Below are positions 5,884-9,647 of a stretch of DNA of 9,647 nt, piece after piece. Position numbers and translations under genes: made by a program. The DNA lies in NCBI GenBank assembly GCA_001768675.1, contig MELN01000040.1, positions 51,754-61,400 of the forward strand. The letters run 5' to 3'. The notes below the pieces were generated by a model that saw only the letters and a program-made list of their open reading frames with translations, searched no databases and had not been told where the DNA came from. Source of the stretch: Actinobacteria bacterium RBG_16_64_13. Its GTDB lineage: Bacteria > Actinomycetota > Thermoleophilia > RBG-16-64-13. Numbering within the stretch: position 1 is the stretch's first letter; each line of letters starts with the position of its first letter.

Positions 5884-7512
5884 GTGAGCAAGTCGTCCCG
5901 CAGAGCAGCCGTGAAGGCGACGCTGGTGATATTCATCGCCCTTGCCCTATTCCTCGGCCTCGCCTCCGCGGCGTGCGCCGCTTCCTGGAGCGACATCGAG
6001 ACCTCCACCCTCGACGCCTACGGTATCTCACCTGACCAAATCGCCCAGGTTTCGAGCGGCTTTCCGGATGGCACCTGGCAGCCGTGGCGAGGCATCACTC
6101 GGGCCCAGTTCGCGAAGATGGCCGTCACGGCCTTCGCCGTCGCTCTCGCCAACCCCGCTAGTCAGTCCTTCTCCGACGTCGCCCCCGGCCACTACTACTA
6201 CCCGTACATAGAAGGCGCCCACTCGGCCGGCCTGATGAAAGACGTGGACGAAGGTCTGTTCGACCCCGCGGCCACCATGACCCGCGAGCAGGCCATCGCC
6301 GTGGTCGCCCGCAAGGCAGCGGCAGACGGCGCTTTCGACCTGAGCAGCATGAAGCCGGAAGACATCGCCGCCGCGTTGGCGGATTTCGATGACGCCGGAT
6401 CTATCAGCGCGAGCCTGCGCGCTGAGTTGGCCTTTGCCGCCAGCCAGGGCTTGACCAAGGGCGACAGCGCCGGCAACCTCGCCCCGAAGGCGCCGGTGAG
6501 CCGCATCGCGGCCGCGGCGCTCCTCATCCGGGCGACGGAACCCAAGTCGCTGCACCTGGATGCCGAGGACAACGGCACGACCATCACCGTCAAGGTCGGC
6601 GACGAGATCCAGGTGGTGCTCAAAGGCAACTCGACGACCGGCTTCAGTTGGATGGCGACCCTCAGCGAAGAAGACGCGGGCATTCTTGAACAGATCGGGG
6701 AGCCCACCTACGTACCCGACAGCCAGCTCATCGGCGCCGGAGGTACGTACACGTTCACATTCAAGGCCGTGGCGGCCGGCGACGCCGCGCTCAAGCTCGT
6801 GTACCTGCGGCCCTGGGAATCGGTTCCTCCTTTGGAGACCTTCGAAGTGAGGGTGCTCGTGGGGAGCCTGCCGTTGGACGACACGGCGTGGAGACTCGAG
6901 GGTTGGTCGGTCAGCTCGCTCGACCCGCGCGACTTCCTGATGACCGCGGTGTTCACAGACGGCCACCTGTCCGGGAAGGCGGCGGTCAACCTCTACGGCG
7001 GCCCCTACTTCGCGACCGCGGGCGGCGACTTCTCCGTCGGAGCCATCATCTCCACCAAGATCGCCGGGCCCGAACCGGCCATGCGGGCGGAGAGGCTCTA
7101 CTTCGAGCTGCTGCAGCAGGTGCGCCACTACCAAATGAGTGGTGACCGTCTCACTCTCCTCGATGCCAACAACAACGAGCTGCTGATCTTCGCCGCGGTG
7201 TCCCTGGCCGCGGACACGGGCATCGAAGGCGAGGTCTGGATCGGCCCCATCAGCCCGGTGAGCAAGCCGGGTGAGCCCGACTCCAAGCCGTACTCCGCCT
7301 CCATACGCATCAGAAGCGTCGCTGAGGACAGAATCGTGGCAGTGGTCACGTCCGACGAGAACGGCCGGTTCCGGATCGCCCTTGTTCCGGGACGGTACGT
7401 CCTAGAACCGGAGCAGGGGGATCCCCTTCCGAGAGCTTCCACGCAAGAAGTGACCGTGGTGGCGGGTCAGCTGACCCACGTGCGCATCGACTACGACTCG
7501 GGCATCCGCTGA
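5884..7512 (+). CDS. Secreted SLH-domain protein with chagasin/I42-like, META/HslJ-like and C-terminal beta domains
   Basis: A 542-residue exported protein. GTG at 5884 is chosen because GAGGGG lies six bases upstream and a signal peptide follows (SSRRAAVK, then a hydrophobic core ending ASAACAAS); the open frame reaches further up into the ACT gene, but that part is shadow. Three SLH-like units cover about 36-93, 96-147 and 168-217 (SGFPDGTWQPWRGITRAQFAK; FSDVAPGHYYYPYI; LFDPAATMTREQAI), implying attachment to the cell-wall polymer. Residues 230-326 match the I42 protease-inhibitor pattern: NSTTGFSW (249-256), GAGGTYTFTF (284-293) and YLRPW (307-311). Residues 332-437 resemble a META/HslJ domain (DTAWRLEGW, NLYGGPYFATAGGDF, DRLTLLDANNNELLIF). 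Residues 444-542 look like a carboxypeptidase-regulatory or pilin-like beta sandwich (GIEGEVWIGP, DENGRFRIALVPGRY). Role inferred: surface-anchored protein, perhaps protease-inhibiting. The stop is one base from the convergent SDR gene. Confidence 0.9.
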   Translation: MSKSSRRAAVKATLVIFIALALFLGLASAACAASWSDIETSTLDAYGISPDQIAQVSSGFPDGTWQPWRGITRAQFAKMAVTAFAVALANPASQSFSDVAPGHYYYPYIEGAHSAGLMKDVDEGLFDPAATMTREQAIAVVARKAAADGAFDLSSMKPEDIAAALADFDDAGSISASLRAELAFAASQGLTKGDSAGNLAPKAPVSRIAAAALLIRATEPKSLHLDAEDNGTTITVKVGDEIQVVLKGNSTTGFSWMATLSEEDAGILEQIGEPTYVPDSQLIGAGGTYTFTFKAVAAGDAALKLVYLRPWESVPPLETFEVRVLVGSLPLDDTAWRLEGWSVSSLDPRDFLMTAVFTDGHLSGKAAVNLYGGPYFATAGGDFSVGAIISTKIAGPEPAMRAERLYFELLQQVRHYQMSGDRLTLLDANNNELLIFAAVSLAADTGIEGEVWIGPISPVSKPGEPDSKPYSASIRIRSVAEDRIVAVVTSDENGRFRIALVPGRYVLEPEQGDPLPRASTQEVTVVAGQLTHVRIDYDSGIR

Positions 7513-7513
7513 G

Positions 7514-8293
7514 CTACTGGGCGATGTACCCCCCGTCGATGACGAGTTCGGTGCCCGTGCTGAACTTGGATTCTTCGCAAGCCAGATAGAGCACTCCATA
7601 GGCGACGTCGCTGGGCTCGCCGTAGTGACCTAGGGGCACGCGGCTCAGTATCCGCTTGTGGAATTCCTCCGGTCCTTCGGTCGAATCCTTGCCCACGTTC
7701 TCCAGCATGGGAGTCCACAGCCAGCCGGGATGGATCGAGTTCACCCTGATCTTGTCTTTGGCGTAGCAGAGCGCGTCGGACTTGGTCATCAAACGGACCG
7801 CGCCCTTTGCCGCGTGATAGAGGAACGGAGGCGGGACGTCCATCCCTCCCACGATGCCGTACACGGAGGAGATGTTGACGATGCTGCCGCCGCCACCCCG
7901 CTTCATATACGGAACGGCGTGCTTCGTGCAGAGGAAGACTCCCTTGGCGTCCACACCCAGAACTTGGTCCCACTCGGCCACGGTGATCTCGTGGGTGGGC
8001 TTGGGCGCCCCGGTTATGCCGGCGTTGTTGACCAGGATGTCGATGCTGCCAAGGCGGGTGAACACGTCGGCACAGACCTCTTTGACCTGGTCTTCCGCGG
8101 TGACGTCCATGTGATAGTAATAGGCCAAGCCGCCACTTTGGCCGATCTCCGCAGCCACCCCTGCGCCCAGCTCATCCTGGATATCGGCGATGACGGTTCT
8201 GGCCCCCTCGGCGGCCAGAAGCATGCACGTGGCCTTGCCGAGGCCGGTGGAGCCGCCCGTCACTATGGCTACTTTGTCCTGTACCCTGCCCAT
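7514..8293 (-). CDS. Classical short-chain dehydrogenase/reductase (SDR)
   Basis: A 259-residue NAD(P)-dependent oxidoreductase of the classical SDR type, oxidising an alcohol or reducing a ketone of unknown identity. Visible motifs are TGGSTGLG (12-19) for the nucleotide, D37 at the end of the second strand (favouring NAD over NADP), DV at 63-64, NNAG (89-92), S143 in NISSVYG, and Y159-x3-K163 (YHAAK). The position of the usual catalytic-tetrad Asn (VNxxGVF) reads VDAKGVF, so Asp115 replaces Asn. The C-terminus ends IDGGYIAQ as in the family. The ATG at 8293 has GGAGG five bases upstream. It follows the QorB-like gene by 35 bases on the same strand, so one transcript is likely. The exact substrate cannot be named. 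Confidence 0.92.
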   Translation of the reverse strand: MGRVQDKVAIVTGGSTGLGKATCMLLAAEGARTVIADIQDELGAGVAAEIGQSGGLAYYYHMDVTAEDQVKEVCADVFTRLGSIDILVNNAGITGAPKPTHEITVAEWDQVLGVDAKGVFLCTKHAVPYMKRGGGGSIVNISSVYGIVGGMDVPPPFLYHAAKGAVRLMTKSDALCYAKDKIRVNSIHPGWLWTPMLENVGKDSTEGPEEFHKRILSRVPLGHYGEPSDVAYGVLYLACEESKFSTGTELVIDGGYIAQ

Positions 8294-8328
8294 ATATGCC
8301 TCCGTTTCACGTAAGAAGCACCCGGGCG

Positions 8329-9183
8329 TTAGCCGACGAGCTTCTTCACAGATTCCTTGAGCGGAGTGGTGGGCCTGCCGATCAGCTTCGCCAGATCGCC
8401 GGAGGTCTCAGAAAGCGCGCCCTCGGCGATGTTGCCGTCCACCGCGGCAAAGAACCCGGCTGTCCCTTCGTCCATGCCCGCTCTGGTCATCGCGGCCACA
8501 ACATCGGCCTGCTTTACAGCCTGGTAGGAACACGGAGTACCGGTGACCTCTGCGATGGCAGCGGCAAGCTCGTGAAAGTCCCACGCGCGGTCGCCGCCCA
8601 ACTCATACACCTTACCCTCGTGACCTTCGCCCACCAGCACGGCGGCGGCTCCCTCTGCATAGTCGGCGCGAGTCGCACTTGCCACGCGCCCGGCGCCGGC
8701 GGCAGCGACCACCGCACCCGTTTCCCGAGCTTTGTTGATGGTCTGCGCGTAGTTCTCGGTATACCAATTGTTGCGGAGAATGGTGTAGGTCAAGCCGGAT
8801 GACGCCAAGTACTCTTCCGTGGCCTTATGCTCCGGCGCGAGAACGAGGGCGGATGTCGTGGCCTTGGGCGCGCTCGTGTAGACGAAGTGCTTGACGCCGG
8901 CAGCCTTGGCCGCGTCGATCACGTTCGTGTGCTGTGGCACGCGCCGGCCGACCTCGTTGGACGAAATGAGTAGCAGCCGGTCTAACCCAGCAAGCGCCGC
9001 ATCGAGCGAGGCACGGTCGTCATACGTCGCCACCCTGATCTCGACGCCCGTGCTGGCGAGATCCGCGGCCTTCGCCGAGTCGCGAACAATGGCGACGAGA
9101 TCTGTCGCCGGGCACTTCGCAAGCAACTGCTGCACGACGATGTGACCCAACTGCCCACTTGCTCCGGTCACTCCTATCTTCAT
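8329..9183 (-). CDS. qorB: NAD(P)H:quinone oxidoreductase type 2, QorB/YtfG-like (NmrA-type atypical SDR)
   Basis: A 284-residue protein closely resembling E. coli QorB (YtfG), which reduces quinones with NADPH. The match runs end to end from memory of that family: TGASGQLGH (6-14) for the nucleotide, then VAIVRD, LLLISSNEVGRRVPQH, AAKAAGVKHFVYTSA, LRNNWYTENY, ASATRADYAEGAA, GHEGKVYELGG and LIGRPTTPLKESV. The length is also near that of the E. coli protein. The ATG at 9183 is chosen because the nucleotide motif begins a few residues later and GAGG sits just upstream; the frame stays open further upstream without homology. It lacks a classical YxxxK-type SDR core, as expected for NmrA-like members. 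The likely role is cytosolic quinone or aldehyde reduction; the native substrate in this organism is not known. Confidence 0.9.
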   Translation of the reverse strand: MKIGVTGASGQLGHIVVQQLLAKCPATDLVAIVRDSAKAADLASTGVEIRVATYDDRASLDAALAGLDRLLLISSNEVGRRVPQHTNVIDAAKAAGVKHFVYTSAPKATTSALVLAPEHKATEEYLASSGLTYTILRNNWYTENYAQTINKARETGAVVAAAGAGRVASATRADYAEGAAAVLVGEGHEGKVYELGGDRAWDFHELAAAIAEVTGTPCSYQAVKQADVVAAMTRAGMDEGTAGFFAAVDGNIAEGALSETSGDLAKLIGRPTTPLKESVKKLVG

Positions 9184-9202
9184 CTGCCTCGTCTCGCTTT
9201 CT

Positions 9203-9215
9203 GGGGATTCTCCCC
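9203..9215. other. Small hairpin in the QorB leader
   Basis: GGGGA (9203-9207) and TCCCC (9211-9215) form a perfect 5-bp stem with a 3-base loop, about 20 bases before the QorB start and inside the leader if transcription begins near 9237. It may affect stability or be a protein site; there is no further evidence. Confidence 0.3.
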
Positions 9216-9234
9216 TCGACGGCGTTCGCACAAT

Positions 9235-9260
9235 CCTTCAGAAACTATAGCGGCTGAAGG
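9235..9260 (-). promoter_or_regulatory. Inverted-repeat operator enclosing a -10 box upstream of qorB
   Basis: CCTTCAG (9235-9241) and CTGAAGG (9254-9260) are perfect 7-bp arms around 12 bases. On the minus strand the spacer holds TATAGT (9244-9249), five of six matches to the -10 consensus. A start near 9237 would leave a leader of about 54 bases before qorB. No good -35 is seen 17 bases further up. A repressor on these arms would cover the -10 box, so inducible control of the qorB-SDR pair is a reasonable reading. The regulator gene is not in the window. Confidence 0.5.
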
Positions 9261-9285
9261 CCGTCGCCGCCATACTCCGGCCCGC

Positions 9286-9312
9286 TCGGCGGCGCGGCCG
9301 GCGCCTCGCCGA
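9286..9312 (-). terminator. Strong GC hairpin downstream of the flavin reductase gene, without a T run
   Basis: TCGGC-GGCGC (9286-9295) pairs with GCGCC and GCCGA (9301-9305, 9308-9312), with a 5-base loop and a 2-base bulge. It lies about 40 bases past the stop of the upstream minus-strand gene. No T-rich tract follows on that strand, so termination is possible but unproven. Confidence 0.35.
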
Positions 9313-9350
9313 CCGAGTGTCTCACTCCTGGGCACCGATTCCTCTCCCCG

Positions 9351-9647
9351 CTAGATGTCACGGGCCACCGCGTGCGCCATCCGCGTCGCGTGCTGCACGT
9401 TCCTGGTGATCCAGCAGTCGCCGATCTGGTGGAACTCCGGGGCGCAGAAGCAGAGCGCGTCGGCTTCGGTCTGAAGCGGCTGCCTTCCCGTCGCGTAGAT
9501 GACGACGCCGGCCTCGTAGAGCTTCTTGCTTCCGACTTCGGCGTCGGCCCTTATGACCTTGCTGAAGCTGTTCGATTGCAGCACAGCCGCCTGTACGGTC
9601 GGGCAGGGCGGCAGGGTATACGCGCTCCCCACATACTCGCCCAGGGC
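9351..9647 (-). CDS. C-terminal fragment of an FAD/NAD(P)-binding reductase, OYE/2,4-dienoyl-CoA-reductase-like (5' end outside window)
   Basis: The last 98 residues of a longer protein that enters from the right edge; reading is open to base 9647, so no start is assigned. The visible part shows VVIYATGRQP (the dinucleotide-domain strand before the FAD contact) and IGDC followed by NVQHATRMAHAVARDI, the final FAD-binding motif and helix of flavoproteins such as the C-terminal half of Old-Yellow-Enzyme/FadH/BaiCD-like reductases or trimethylamine-dehydrogenase relatives. The flavin domain itself is not in view, so an ordinary pyridine-nucleotide oxidoreductase cannot be excluded. It lies on the same strand as qorB and the SDR, 167 bases ahead, with a hairpin and an operator-like site between. 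Confidence 0.75.
   Translation of the reverse strand, partial: ALGEYVGSAYTLPPCPTVQAAVLQSNSFSKVIRADAEVGSKKLYEAGVVIYATGRQPLQTEADALCFCAPEFHQIGDCWITRNVQHATRMAHAVARDI

Noticed and set aside
6028..7134. 368-codon open frame on the minus strand
   Set aside because: Antisense to the SLH protein, whose signal peptide and domains are clear; the translation is Arg/Gly/Val-rich without motifs.
1..9647. CRISPR arrays, insertion sequences, tRNA or rRNA genes, prophage genes
   Set aside because: No regular spacer-repeat pattern, transposase motif, terminal inverted repeats, cloverleaf-like segment or phage-type protein was seen on either strand by eye.

Overview
The window is high-GC bacterial DNA in which almost every base is coding. 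Eleven genes or gene fragments can be supported, in three blocks. The gene content points to an anaerobe: a Tat-exported molybdopterin oxidoreductase, a ferredoxin-dependent 2-oxoacid oxidoreductase, and a flavin-linked reductase. The S-layer-homology (SLH) protein and the operon style would suit a high-GC anaerobic actinobacterium, a high-GC Firmicutes lineage or a Chloroflexota-like organism. The phylum cannot be fixed from this window alone.

Block 1 (1-2462, minus strand). A short Tat-signal protein with a Cys/His cluster (2139-2462) is followed, with a 4-base GTGA overlap, by the N-terminal 714 residues of a large type II-like bis-PGD molybdopterin oxidoreductase. That gene runs off the left edge. 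The pair reads as an exported redox module; electron-transfer or membrane subunits, if present, would lie to the left.

Divergent control region (2463-2734). This 272 bp has no gene. It holds three tandem copies of a 10-bp unit (GGCGTCACCC-like), about 40 bp before the plus-strand operon, and a TATTAT patch right at the start of the first plus gene.

Block 2 (2735-5795, plus strand). Five genes overlap at every junction: a 2[4Fe-4S] ferredoxin delta subunit, the VorB-type alpha subunit, the TPP-binding beta subunit, the gamma subunit, and a tandem-ACT-domain protein. Together they encode a four-subunit 2-oxoacid:ferredoxin oxidoreductase. The alpha subunit most resembles 3-methyl-2-oxobutanoate (2-ketoisovalerate) oxidoreductases. 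The enzyme would turn a branched-chain 2-oxoacid plus CoA into an acyl-CoA, CO2 and reduced ferredoxin, or run in reverse. The ACT protein is a plausible amino-acid sensor for it.

Block 3 (5884-9647). A secreted 542-residue protein on the plus strand combines SLH repeats, a chagasin/I42-like domain, a META/HslJ-like domain and a C-terminal beta domain. It ends one base from a convergent minus-strand gene. That minus strand carries, in transcription order, the C-terminal end of an FAD/NAD(P)-binding reductase (9351-9647, runs off the right edge), a QorB/YtfG-like quinone reductase (8329-9183) and a classical SDR dehydrogenase (7514-8293). A 7-bp-arm inverted repeat encloses a TATAGT box upstream of the QorB gene and looks like an operator.

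The best candidates for something undescribed are the small Cys/His Tat protein coupled to the Mo enzyme, the four-part SLH/I42/META surface protein, and the repeat-bearing divergent promoter. No CRISPR array, insertion sequence, tRNA or rRNA was seen.
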